From positions 89,326,451 through 89,390,450 of the forward strand of contig CM051027.1 in the NCBI GenBank assembly GCA_027627225.1: a stretch of 64,000 nt of DNA. The letters run 5' to 3'. A program made the translations under genes and the position numbers. Position 1 is the first letter of the stretch; each line of letters starts with the position of its first letter. This DNA is from Congeria kusceri (taxonomy: Eukaryota > Mollusca > Bivalvia > Myida > Dreissenidae). The notes under the pieces were generated by a model. That model did not search any database and had not been told where the DNA came from. It saw nothing but the letters and a program-made list of their open reading frames with translations. Shown here in pieces: positions 12,801 through 22,400 of this stretch.

Positions 12801-15800
12801 GGTATGCCTCTCGTGAGGCATTTAAGTTCTTGCAACATACGCATATTTTTTCAAGTACAGTGTAAGCCTTTAACACAAAATCTCCATTCAGTCACTCACA
12901 TTCAATTAAACCACACAAGTTAATAAACGGCCTTGAAATAGTCCATGTGTACCACGACAACATCATTTCTTTTCACAGAACCTGCAAACGAAGCTGGAGA
13001 CCACCAACTCCATCTTGGAGGGAACCACGACCCGCCTGGACACCACCATCAGGGAGCTGACGGAGCTTCGCACCATCTGCAACAGCATCGTCAGTAAGTG
13101 TCTCTTTATTTCTGTTCTGTGTGCGGGTTTGGAATATTTCCAACCCAACAGCCTTGACTACTATACTGCATGCTAGCTTGTGTCGACCCGAAGTTTACAT
13201 TTACTTATTTCAGTCCGATGGTATAGAAAACGTGAAGCTTATTGACACAATCTAGAGTTCGTTTCGTGGGTAAAACTAGAATTAGGATGTATATGAACAA
13301 ACAACTGAATGGGCCGTGTATAGGGATCGTACTCCCGATCGCACGATTGACGCCACAGCCATTATAATACTGCTGTCTCCGATGTCAGTCTGATTCTCCA
13401 GAAAGTTGAGCTTGTACCACAAGTTGTCCCTCTAAAGTTTAGATTCCTGGATTCCCAAAATAAATAATTCATTTGTTTCGCTAGTGCGACGGTGCTAATG
13501 TAAATTGGAATCTTTGACCGCGAACAACGCGTGGCATATACTAAAGTTAAAAGTGAAACTACAGAGGACCTAAATTGTACAATTTAACACAGGAAAGCTC
13601 ATGTACACTGTCATCCTATAGAATTTTCCTTTCAATCATACACTAACATACCGCCACACTTCAACAGTCTCTCGGTTCCACAGGTTGCCGGTTCAATTGC
13701 ACAGAGGACAACTTCATGTGCAGCTGCGGGATGTGTATCCCCCGGAAGTTCCAGTGTGACAGCTTCCCGCAGTGCCCGGACGGCTCCGACGAAGATCCGA
13801 ACATCTGCGGTGAGCTTCTTGTCTTCCATGTGTACATCAGTGTAACCATCAGTGTAACCATTTTGACGTATATGTGATTTAGTATGCAATGCTCTTGTAG
13901 GAAATGTGATATACAGTAGCGTAGCTGATATAAGCAATGCAGGCACAGGACTACATATTAGGATCTTACCAGGCAATGTAGAAACAAAACGTTGTTTGCA
14001 GAATGAGAAAGAAATGTATGCGGTTGATTCTTTAGTGTGGTTACAAAACTATGCTAAATATTGTTCACATACATGTCAACACAAGCTGTCTATCACTATG
14101 ACTAGGGTGCTTACAAATTGAGTAACATGAATACGAGAATCTGGGTCCATGTTTGTTGAAAAAGTCATATTTCTACTGATTAAGGCACCAAGGTACCAAA
14201 TGTCTTTTTATGACCGGTGTATTCTCCTTTACCCGTGCAGAGTACGTATGCCAGCCGGGTGTAGATTTCAAGTGCAAGTCTTCCGGCCGCTGTATCCCAA
14301 TGGACGACGTATGTGACGGTGTCGTCGACTGCCCCGACGGATCCGACGAGACTGCGGAAGACTGTCCGTGTAAGTTGCGCATGCGCATGTCTATCCGATT
14401 CAGGCATTATACTGTAGTTTTACGAGATGACTGTATGTTAACAATTTAAATACAAACGAGTTTTTTTCTGATGGACGTTAAGACAATAACATGCACACAA
14501 CGCTTACAATCAATACACGCCGTGTTAAATTTTGAGTCTCTTTAAAAAAAACATCGTTTACTCAGTTGCGTCAAGCCGCGAAAAGTACAGAATTTCAATA
14601 TTCGTCACTTTTAAACAAAAGTTGTACAAACAACTAGGTTCGTTATACTTAAAAATTGATACAACACACATAAGATATTAATTACACCCGTCAGACTCGC
14701 CCGTTCGTTTTCAGCTAACGGCTGCACGGAGGGCGGGTACCCGTGCAGGGACGGATCCAAGTGTATAGCACGTGAGGAGCGCTGCGACGGCAAGGAGGAC
14801 TGCACGGACGGAAGTGACGAGGAACAGTGCAGTAAGTACCACGTAACTGTCACATTACGGCCACGTGCTTGTGTCGCGTAATGTGATTACGTCACGTGAT
14901 TATGATTTACGTATCGGTCTCTGAGCAGACATGCGCTGTGTACTGAGATAATTGGCGGGTTTTTTCGTTGTAACTTCTCGTTCGTTACTGAAGATTGAAT
15001 TAGCCTGGTGTTGTTAGAATCAACTGGTGTCTGACATACACCTCACTGATGTTGTTTGTTAGTGTTTTTATCTATAGAATGCTTTTGTACTGACATATTG
15101 TATTGTTATGCGTTATTTTCTATTTTATGCCATATTAGAGCGTAAATAATAGTGGATGAGTGTAATAAAGTTCAAAAACATTTCGTTTGATGTAGATTTA
15201 TTAACACAATCTTATTTTGTTTGTATTAATTAACATCACAAAGGCACTTGCTGTCAGATACATACGACACAGTACTATGAGTAATGTACACCACCACACA
15301 GAAGGTCCCTATGCATGTTTTAATGGATAAACGACGTTCACGTACTTGTATGGGCCTAGGCCTTGACTTATGAACATGGCTCACTACCCAATGTATTGGG
15401 TAACTTAAAACGTTCTTGTGGTCCACTGCATAAACCCACGTTTTACTCGTGTATGAATGCATGGCCTAATCGCATAATGTTCATGTTGTCAACAGATGGC
15501 CGAGGCACCCGAGGTAAGAGGTTACTCTCCACGTAGTTTGATCGGACGCGACGGCTCCTGAGCTACTGAAAACTAGTTTCAGTACGTTCGTGTGTACACA
15601 TGTCCTTGTTTACAAATTTGGTTTGTTAAAGTACGCAATTTGAAGTTTTATTTCCAACTCACGGTAGCTCAGAACTGCTTGTCGTCTATTTCGGGATGGT
15701 TTTCACTCCTCTATTGTTACGTTAAGTATATATTGTTTACCATTCTGATCTTTTTCTTGTATGTAAATATATACCATTTCTGCAAGTTTCTCTCTTTACA

Positions 15801-18800
15801 TGACTTTCTTGATGTATTTTCTTTTATAGCTATTGAGGTGGTGGTTAAGTACAACTAACAGAAAACCATATACTGTATGTAGTACTGGCAGTGTGGCTAC
15901 AGCATTCTACAGCTTCTTCTTAGTTTAAAATTTAAATATTAGCAATTTCATTCAAAGTTGACATGCAACAATTATGTTCTTTACGATTTTAACATGTTAT
16001 ATAATAAAATATGTCAATTCAGTATTAGTCTTTAGCTTTTCATGGGCTTACACCAACCATGTTATTAAGTTTTTGTTTAAATTCTCAATATTTCTGAACA
16101 ACTCATTAATTTGCAGTTTGGTAGGTCTTTATGCACGTTTTGTTGCTATTGCATGGAAACTAAATTCGTATAAATTTATATACTAATCATTTCTACAGCA
16201 TACATATCTCCTCTCTCCTCTCATATAAAGTAACTTGCAGTATTTTATATGTTTATTTGTTGCTACTTTTAATTATATCATGTTTGACTACGTTGCGTTG
16301 TTTGGTTTCATTTTCTTTATTGTATATTTCTAACGATGAAAAAGTATTTAAATCTTAAATTTTAGCATTTTTTAAATAGATATTTAGCGACACTATGACA
16401 TAACGTAATACAATAAAATACGTTTGCATCCGCAAAACTTTCAGTATGACGTCAAACAGTCACCAAATACGACCGCTCAGTGCTTTGATTGATTTACAGA
16501 GTGCAAGCCGGACGAGTTCACTTGTGGGAACGGGGAATGTATCCCGAAATCCTACGTGTGTGACGGCGATCCCAACTGCCTCGACGAAAGTGACGAAGGC
16601 AACGCCGCCTGTGGACCGCGTATGTGTATATACACATTGCCCTTCACACCCAATATGCTCGTAGCGTTATAAACTCAACGTAATATATAACTTTGCAAAT
16701 TTCCTTGATTATTGTGCCTTATTTATATGGATTTAAAAGACCTCGTGAGAGTAATAGACAACTAGAAAAAGACTCTAATAGCGCACACCTCTACCAAGGC
16801 AGCACATTCCAGTCCAGGTGTTGTGCAGCTAATCGGTTATACGGCGTAATGTGACAATTTGCCCTTTCTTGCAGTAAAAAACGAATCCTTTAAAAACGCA
16901 TGATCCAGACGGTGATCCGGATCACCAACAAAATTTAATGATTCGTTCATTTGCACATTTTTCAACCTTCACAGTAAATGTCATGCAAAAGCGTTATACT
17001 TTTGCGTAAAATTGCTAACTAGCATAAATACCAACGCCGTCAAATATGGCGTACGCTTTGGGTCAAAAGTACATATATGCACGGCAACTGAATATAGATG
17101 TAAATGTTGTTATAAACTTGTAACCGCAGTTACATATACAGATATAACTGGAGTGCAGTTACTCTTTTTTCTGATTCATTTATTTATAAAATATGTATCT
17201 TTAAATTGTTTTTATAATTTAAAACTTCATATTTAAATAAATAAATGCAATTTTTACAAAAAGGCATTATATAAGACGAGATTTAATTCGCCAAACAGAC
17301 TTAGAGCTTAAGTTTAGCATTTGGTCAGACAAACGTAACCGCGGTTATAATTGTATGACGATTGCCATATTTTATGACTGTTGGTATAAATTATTACTGC
17401 AGTTATATTTGTAAATGTAACTGCCGTTACAAATTTTATAACTGCAGTCATAAAATTGTAACTGCGGTTACAATTTTATAACAACAGTTGCATCTATATT
17501 AAGCTAGCAGGTGTATATTTACTTTTGACACAAAGGGTACGCCATAGTGTGGTCAAAGGTAACCAGTGCCTGTTCTCTCCTACAGCGCCCAAGGTATGCG
17601 TGGAAGGGCAGCGTCCTTGTGCTAACGGTCTCGGCTGCATAGACAGCCGGCTGTTCTGTGATGGCAAGATCGACTGTGTGGACGGCTCCGACGAATCCCC
17701 AAGGATCTGCCGTACGTACGCATGTACTTACACTGGGGGGATAGTATATCTATAAATCTATATAATCGGTTTGAACTATTTTCTTGTGATGGGTCTTAAA
17801 GTTGGGTTTAAATAATTACAATTATTTGTTCTCAACAATAAATGTTATGGTTGAGAACAAATACTAGTATTGATTTGGTACCAGTTTTGATTAATGAACG
17901 GTTATCATAATGCATCGCTTGGGGTTTGGCAATTGGAATGACCTAGTTTTGGGGAGGGAAAGACTGTTATCTTTTCATTTAATATGTGGCTGTAATTGTA
18001 GAATAGCATTTACCGTTAATGTATATGAATATATTTTACGGGTCTATGAAATTTCTCCTTTCTCTCTGTTTTTGCTCGATGCATAGTTTGGACCGAATAA
18101 ACATTCATGTAATAAGGTTATACACGGGTATGTATAAACAATAAAAAGAAAAAGGTAAAATAAAACATTTCACGCGTTCGAGTTCTCAAATCAAATTTTC
18201 TCTTGTTAATTTAATTCCGTGAACTGGTTTCCAATATATGCATCGATCAATCCATTCAAAGCATATTGTGCATTGCAAATAGCATTAGAACACTATTATA
18301 TAGATCAATATAGTCCTCATTATGTTATTACTTTGTTGATAATTAGAAGGAACGTTACAGTCTGTTCACCAAAAATGACACAACGGTAAATCCGACCATC
18401 AGAGTATTTTACTAGCTGCACTGGTGTTTGCATGCAATATGCCTTGAATGGATGCCTAGCCGTGTTCCGCGTATAGAATTGCTGTACATAACGGATCTTA
18501 CCATACGATTTCATTAATGTAAACATGTGTACTATATATCCCGTGACCTCGAACAAAGTGAAATTTTTATACAACTGTTAAGGATATATACTTGTGCATA
18601 TGTGCTTTCGTATCTTATAAAAAGTGCGCGGTTTGTGTTGAACGCTATGAACAGTACTCCATCAAAGAACACGGTTAGTGTGTGAAACTTTGTTATACTC
18701 ATAGTATTTTTTTATCTTGGACATTTATGACATGTCATAAGCCGAGTATTTCAACTGAGGATCATTGTCAAATAAACCTATATTGACTTTCTTGCTGGGA

Positions 18801-20352
18801 CCCATATGGGGCTTACATGTTGGGCGCCCAGTTGGGTTTTCTTGCTGGGACCCATATGGGCTTGCTTGCCTGGGAACCAACTGGGTCTGATATGGACAAG
18901 ACAATGCACATGGGTCCCATGTGGTGTATCAGCCCTGATAAAGCCCATATTGGGCCCACATGGTATGGCTTATTGGGACCCATATGGGCATACTTGCTGG
19001 GAACCCATGTGGGCTTGCTTGCTTGGACCGATATGGGCTGAAAAATATTAGGTGGGTCAAGCATGGGGCCCATATGGTATATTTGTCCAGGTACAGCCCA
19101 CATTGAGCTCATATGGGCCTGCGTGCAGGGTATAGGGGATTCTTTCATCATCAAAATTTGCCGTCAGTAGGTACAACGTGGGAATAATTAATAACCCATG
19201 GCTGTTTTAGTTCTTATTTATCGGCTTCTGACATGTAAACCATCGCAAAATGGAACACGTATGTCAATGCCTTTGAACACTGTATAGGAAAGCACACGTG
19301 AATTGATTTACAATATCATTAGCACAACGTATGAATTAAATACTAAACAATTAAGAAAAGCATTATGCCAGAACATACCTGTTCCACATTCTAGTATCAT
19401 GTAGATTGTTTAAACAGAATCTCTCATCTTGTTTCACACTTCCTGCTATAATGATACTTTGCTAGTGTCATGACTTAACAGTTTACAATATTCATGAATA
19501 GTGCCATAATTTCTCAGTAAAAACTGTCTGTTTCTTCACAATATTTAAGCAAACTTTTTGATGCCTAAAAATATATGATGCAATGATGTGGGATTGTGTG
19601 TATTACTGATTTAGCTAGATCTTGCCCTGTACTTATCCTATAGCTGCCCGCTCACGTTTACAGCGACCATAACTACGTCGAGCCCAACATCCAGACCAGT
19701 CAAGATCACTACAATCACAACCATGGCGCCGATCACAACCACTACAGCCACAACCATGGCGCCGACCACAACCACCACCAGGCCGCCAACAACGACCACT
19801 ACAACCATCACCACCACGGAAGAGGAGGAAATCAACGGATCAGGTGACCTACCCACGTGTGAGGAACTCTACGCGACCTGGCTGGACTCTGGTTTCCCGG
19901 GCGGCAGCCCGCCACCCCTCAGCCCGGATGAAGTTGTTACTAAAGAGTTGTGTAATATGGTTTTGGACGAAACTAAAAAGCGATGTGCGTCGGACAAGCC
20001 TCCGAAAGACAAAGACTTGTGCGATTTAATAATGGGTCTTGATACTTTGCCCGATGTAAGCAGCAGACGCAGACGACACAAGCATCCTCACGACAGCTTT
20101 CCTAGTGATGACGATGTGAACGACGCGCCGGTTGATAAAGACGAAATCTTCGAAGTCAACGATTTCTCGGACTTGTCATTTGACGAAAATGACGAAGCGA
20201 AACCTGCTGATGAAAAATACGATGTAGACCACGGAGCGCCCAAGGCATCCGCCGTTATTGCACAAAGCTCCGCATGCACGCTTGCTTACCCAAGGCTCTC
20301 ATATGTTTGGACAATGCTTGGTTTTGTTATATGTGCGTTCACGCGAAGTTAA
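6786..20352 (+). CDS. EMI-collagen-LDLa extracellular protein (partial at 5' end)
   Basis: Twelve exons join in consistent phase: 6786-6851, 8449-8525, 9782-9843, 11617-12801, 12979-13093, 13684-13809, 14241-14369, 14715-14831, 15496-15513, 16500-16619, 17586-17711 and 19664-20352 (TAA). They total 2830 nt, giving 942 residues after one split codon. Domain order is EMI (cysteines plus [10 protein letters not shown]), a short linker, about 350 residues of Gly-X-Y, a coiled coil, five LDLa modules, a Thr-rich stalk, a four-Cys segment, RRRRHK, an acidic tail and a hydrophobic C-terminus. EMI plus collagen is known from the EMID1/COL26A1 and EMILIN-type proteins, and LDLa modules bind calcium and protein ligands. 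A secreted or surface-tethered matrix role is inferred. No signal peptide or start codon could be assigned, so at least one upstream exon is missing. I do not recognise a named orthologue with this full architecture. Confidence 0.85.
6856..7225. repeat. 42-bp minisatellite next to a splice donor
   Basis: About nine copies of a unit containing agtctagacgatgcattgg and gatattgcaaat. The period is 42 bp, a multiple of three, so both strands stay open by chance (repeating DDALD or HRLDYLQ). It starts about four bases after the donor of the exon at 6786-6851, so it is treated as intronic, not coding. Confidence 0.85.
7400..7565. repeat. Short tandem repeat of ctaacgctgatcgctaccct
   Basis: Roughly eight units of 20 bp alternating with a shortened 14-bp form (ctaacgttgatcgt), giving a higher-order pattern. 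It is intronic. Confidence 0.8.
8241..8426. mobile_element. Inverted-repeat (MITE-like) element, aggcgtg family
   Basis: A 186-bp element with about 26-bp terminal inverted repeats (aggcatgtcgtgtgaaaacc and complement of ggttttccacgacacgcct). Its interior holds further palindromes (gattagcctgtgcggactgc). Relatives occur at 30753-30931, 41420-41590 and 62898-63099. It ends 22 bases before the EMI exon at 8449. Confidence 0.85.
8449..8525 (+). CDS. EMI domain C-terminal exon
   Basis: This 77-nt exon lies between a tgttgtag acceptor and a gtaaca donor (phase 2 in, phase 1 out). It encodes [13 protein letters not shown], then [12 protein letters not shown]. The W...CCPGYxGxxC ending is the hallmark of EMI domains, which mediate multimerisation in EMILINs and EMID proteins. 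Other frames across these bases are open but lack the motif. An inverted-repeat element ends only 22 bases upstream of the acceptor. Confidence 0.8.
8578..8865 (+). mobile_element. tRNA-derived SINE
   Basis: A tRNA-like head at 8585-8656 carries A-box-like (gtggtctattggtaacgc) and B-box-like (ggttcgagcccc) elements. A body containing gagacgttaaaccgag and aaagacccaggatcgcctct follows. A reverse-orientation relative at 38109-38373 matches head and body, confirming a dispersed family. Confidence 0.85.
8866..9781. other. Intron of the collagen gene
   Basis: AT-rich intronic sequence without recognisable repeats or exons. Confidence 0.5.
9782..9843 (+). CDS. Linker exon between EMI and collagen
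   Basis: A 62-nt exon after acceptor acctttgcag and before donor gtacga. Phase 1 in and phase 0 out bridges the EMI exon to the collagen exon; joining those two directly would give a stop codon. It encodes [11 protein letters not shown] then [10 protein letters not shown]. With the next exon's IQTLDDKC it makes a short heptad-like region with two cysteines, as expected for a trimerising neck before a collagen helix. Identification rests on phase, splice sites and composition, not on a named domain. Confidence 0.7.
9844..11616. other. Intron of the collagen gene
   Basis: Contains one end of the tagggatg inverted-repeat family at about 10030-10110 (cgaatattcgaatattc); no partner end was found. 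Otherwise AT-rich and featureless. Confidence 0.5.
11617..12801 (+). CDS. Collagen triple-helix exon
   Basis: A single 1185-nt exon (395 codons, phase 0 at both ends). Residues 1-28 are a neck with Cys 8, 24 and 26. Residues 29-378 are Gly-X-Y repeats, about 117 triplets, rich in GLPG, GEPG, GRDG and GEKG, consistent with prolyl and lysyl hydroxylation sites. Residues 379-395 ([17 protein letters not shown]) start the coiled coil. Two imperfections are visible: a triplet AQK where Gly should be, and a two-residue step around GNGGAGVKG. One RGD occurs inside the helix (GERGDPG). Encoding the whole helix in one exon contrasts with the many short 54-bp-type exons of fibrillar collagens and suits a short non-fibrillar collagen. 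The region is much more GC-rich than its surroundings. Confidence 0.93.
12979..13093 (+). CDS. Coiled-coil exon after the collagen helix
   Basis: A 115-nt exon (tttcacag acceptor, gtaagt donor; phase 0 in, 1 out). It encodes [15 protein letters not shown], then [20 protein letters not shown]. Hydrophobic residues fall at heptad spacing (L, I, L, L, I, L, L, I), continuing from [10 protein letters not shown] at the end of the collagen exon. It is probably a trimeric coiled coil that nucleates or caps the triple helix, with one cysteine that could form an interchain disulphide. Confidence 0.85.
13094..13683. other. Intron of the collagen gene
   Basis: About 590 bases between the coiled-coil exon and LDLa 1; no repeat or exon seen. 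Confidence 0.5.
13684..13809 (+). CDS. LDLa module 1
   Basis: 126-nt phase 1-1 exon encoding one LDL-receptor class A module. It has six cysteines (C-x-C-x-C type loop CSCGMC) and the calcium-binding end [12 protein letters not shown]. The acidic DxxxD-DE cage is intact. Phase 1-1 modular exons are typical of shuffled extracellular domains. Confidence 0.9.
14241..14369 (+). CDS. LDLa module 2
   Basis: 129-nt phase 1-1 exon encoding [17 protein letters not shown], then [13 protein letters not shown] and [11 protein letters not shown]. All six cysteines and the DGSDE calcium-site signature are present. It is a canonical LDLa. Confidence 0.93.
14715..14831 (+). CDS. LDLa module 3
   Basis: 117-nt phase 1-1 exon encoding [16 protein letters not shown], then [13 protein letters not shown] and TDGSDEEQC. 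It has six cysteines and a DGSDE signature. It ends in A|, so the next exon can be either the 18-nt microexon or LDLa module 4 without changing frame. Confidence 0.93.
15496..15513 (+). CDS. 18-nt microexon between LDLa 3 and 4
   Basis: The 18 bases lie between a good acceptor (gttgtcaacag) and a strong donor (gtaaga). Phase 1 in and out matches both neighbours. It adds the six residues NGRGTR between EEQC and ECKPDEF. Skipping it is also in frame, giving EEQC-K-CKPD. Its short length leaves only splice signals and phase as evidence. Confidence 0.5.
15514..16499. other. Intron between microexon and LDLa 4
   Basis: T-rich on the + strand, so open frames here encode hydrophobic Phe/Ile/Leu strings by composition. 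No exon or repeat recognised. Confidence 0.5.
16500..16619 (+). CDS. LDLa module 4
   Basis: 120-nt phase 1-1 exon encoding [14 protein letters not shown], then [13 protein letters not shown] and [11 protein letters not shown]. It has six cysteines. The usual DGSDE is DESDE here, a mild change next to the calcium site that keeps the acidic ligands. Confidence 0.92.
17030..17556. mobile_element. Large inverted-repeat element with palindromic interior
   Basis: Terminal inverted repeats of about 30-40 bp (tatggcgtac...gtcaaaagtac near 17047-17072, with its complement at about 17519-17545). The interior is a series of palindromes of the type gtaactgcggttac. No coding capacity. It ends about 30 bases before the LDLa 5 exon. 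Confidence 0.75.
17586..17711 (+). CDS. LDLa module 5
   Basis: 126-nt phase 1-1 exon encoding [16 protein letters not shown], then [13 protein letters not shown] and [11 protein letters not shown]. All six cysteines and the DGSDE signature are present. The exon starts about 30 bases after the end of a large inverted-repeat element (17030-17556). Confidence 0.92.
17712..18790. other. Intron before the last collagen-gene exon, proximal part
   Basis: No exon or repeat recognised. Confidence 0.4.
18795..19130. repeat. Tandem array built on the palindrome CCCATATGGG
   Basis: About ten irregular copies of a unit like cttgctgggacccatatggg, 20-35 bases apart. Because the core is palindromic, both strands give open Pro/Gly/Trp-rich frames. 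Intronic. Confidence 0.75.
19131..19663. other. Intron, distal part
   Basis: Contains the skipped ctatag and the used gtttacag acceptors at its end; otherwise featureless. Confidence 0.4.
19664..20352 (+). CDS. Terminal exon: Thr stalk, furin-like site, acidic tail, anchor-like C-terminus
   Basis: The acceptor is the second AG (gtttacag); using the earlier ctatag would hit a stop after nine codons. The exon encodes 228 residues and ends at TAA. It starts with a Thr/Pro-rich segment (likely O-glycosylated), then about 60 residues with four cysteines ([31 protein letters not shown]). SSRRRRHKH follows, a furin-type site, then a Asp/Glu-rich stretch. The C-terminus is [13 protein letters not shown] then [15 protein letters not shown]: small residues followed by a hydrophobic run to the end, as in GPI-attachment signals. 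Alternatives are a short type I transmembrane anchor or a buried tail. No nearby AATAAA was seen by eye. Confidence 0.88.
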
Positions 20353-21599
20353 CACATATTGACCAATGTTATTAACATAAATCAGGTATACTTTATAGCA
20401 AGGTCAGTACCAAATGTGCCATATGTATAATTGTACTATTATTATTTGCTGCTATTGCCAAGGTAGCTAATAGGCGTTGCTTGTCTTGAATGATTGCATT
20501 GTTATTTCTTAGCTTAAAAGCTGCGTGATTATGTTACACTTATCTAACCACAAAACTAACGGACAAACACCAGTATTTGTTAAAATAGTGGCATATTAGC
20601 AAAAGTATCTTTTATCGCTTACCAGTTTCATGGCATACTTCAGCTGAACTCTGAGTGACTTCGTTTTAGCTTCGTCTGTACCTAAACTTGTCCCAGAAAT
20701 TTAGTGAACTAGCAAATGAGTTTGCGCCGTCACAGTCAGTTGACAGATAAAGTTATTGCGTACTACGAGTATCATACGACAATATGTTCAAGTTTGCTTC
20801 ATCCATGTTGACGCCTTTGAACACACCATGTTTCTACAGATCTGTTCATCGAGTATTATAAAGATCGGCTAACATGTTGGCTCAGGACTAAATGGAATTT
20901 AATGTTAACCCATCAATATTGTACTAGTAATTGCCTTTTGATTGTCTAAACTGTGTCTGCAGAATTTACCATAACAACAGAAGTGTCGAAGAATTCCCAC
21001 TCGATTTATCACCCAAACTTCTCGACGAGTTTGAACTCGCGTGTTTTACATAATTTATCAATACGAGCAACACATTTGACCAGGTTTGTTCCGTTTAATT
21101 TAGTCTAATTTAATTGCAAAAAAGAATTGCAATACAAAGTATGAAGCTTACGAATACGCAACGCATCATTCTATGCTCTAGTTGTTATTTCTACGTACAT
21201 TAAGCATACTGTGCATGCGATCTCTCAACTTGCAATGACACAAATATTGAAACTATTTAGGTTCCAGCAGAAGAAGAGAGGCGCGAACTGCTTAACTTGC
21301 CGACCAAATAACAACCATGTATTGCAAATTCCTGCGCAATGAAAATAGTGCGGCGTAGATTTTTAAATATTCTAGTATGTAATATGTAGATTTACAGACA
21401 AAGTTCTGTAGATTGTGTTGCAACACATTTTGTATATTGTAAAATATTTATCAATATGTATTCAACCGCTAAGTGGATGTACATGTAATGTGCTTAAACC
21501 AAGCTTGCCTAGATACCTTGGCTTTTTGTACAATATAAATGATCTGTTTTCTTTATTATTGTATATACCTTAATGAGATTATTATTATTATTATTATTA
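20353..21599. other. 3' flank of the collagen gene
   Basis: Probably 3' UTR and intergenic sequence. No canonical AATAAA was found by eye near the stop. Ends with a (tta)n microsatellite at about 21581-21600. Confidence 0.4.
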
Positions 21600-22400
21600 A
21601 AGCTGTTTTAGCTCGACTTTTTGTAGAACAAAAGTCAAGTTATTGTCATCGCTCTGTCGTCTGCGTTACTTAAGTGTTTTGGTTAAGTTTTTTGTCAGAG
21701 TCCATTTATCAAAACTATCAAAAGTATCCAATTGAAACTTTCAATACTTGTTCACTATCGAAAGGGTAAATCATTACAACAAGACAAGTAACCCTGTGTT
21801 TTATGTTTCCAGAGTTACCTGCCCTTGTTTGGACTTACAACTTGGAATATTTTGCCTTTTTTTTTATTTTTATTTTTTTTCAATACCTATCAAAGACATT
21901 AAATTGAAACTCAAGATACCTGTTGATGGTGCTGACCCGATTCTGCAGACACGAGGAGGTAACTCTTTTAAGCATTTTGTTGGAGTTATTACCCTTTTTT
22001 TGCAACTTACAATTTTCGCTTTAGGTAAAATTTCTCAATACCTGTATTAGGTATTGACTCAAAGTACTGGATCACGGTGATGAATTTATTTTGTAGACAA
22101 GAGGAGGTAACTCTATAAAGGATTTTGTTTGAGTAATTGCCCTTTTTCAAATTAGACTTTTCGCTTTAGGTCAAATTTCACAATAAGAGGTATTGACTTG
22201 AAACTCAAAATACTTGATCACAGTTTTGAACTCATTCTGTACACAAGATGAGGTAACTATGACATGTCAAGGATTTTGGTGGAGGTTTTACCCTTTTTTC
22301 AACTTAGAAATTTAGCTTTAAGTAAAATTTCTCAATATCTTTTAGAGGTATTGACTTCCAATTCAACACATTTCATCACAGTGATGAACCCATTCTATTA
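21600..22400 (+). repeat. Diverged tandem repeat, about 165 bp unit
   Basis: Three to four copies sharing agacaagaggaggtaactct, aaggattttg, cgctttaggtcaaatttc and aggtattgactt. The left end has agctcgactttttgtag, shared with other dispersed elements such as 28882-29560. Confidence 0.7.

Noticed and set aside
11599..12876. Long open frames antisense to or out of frame with the collagen exon
   Set aside because: They are shadows of the GC-rich Gly-X-Y codon pattern.
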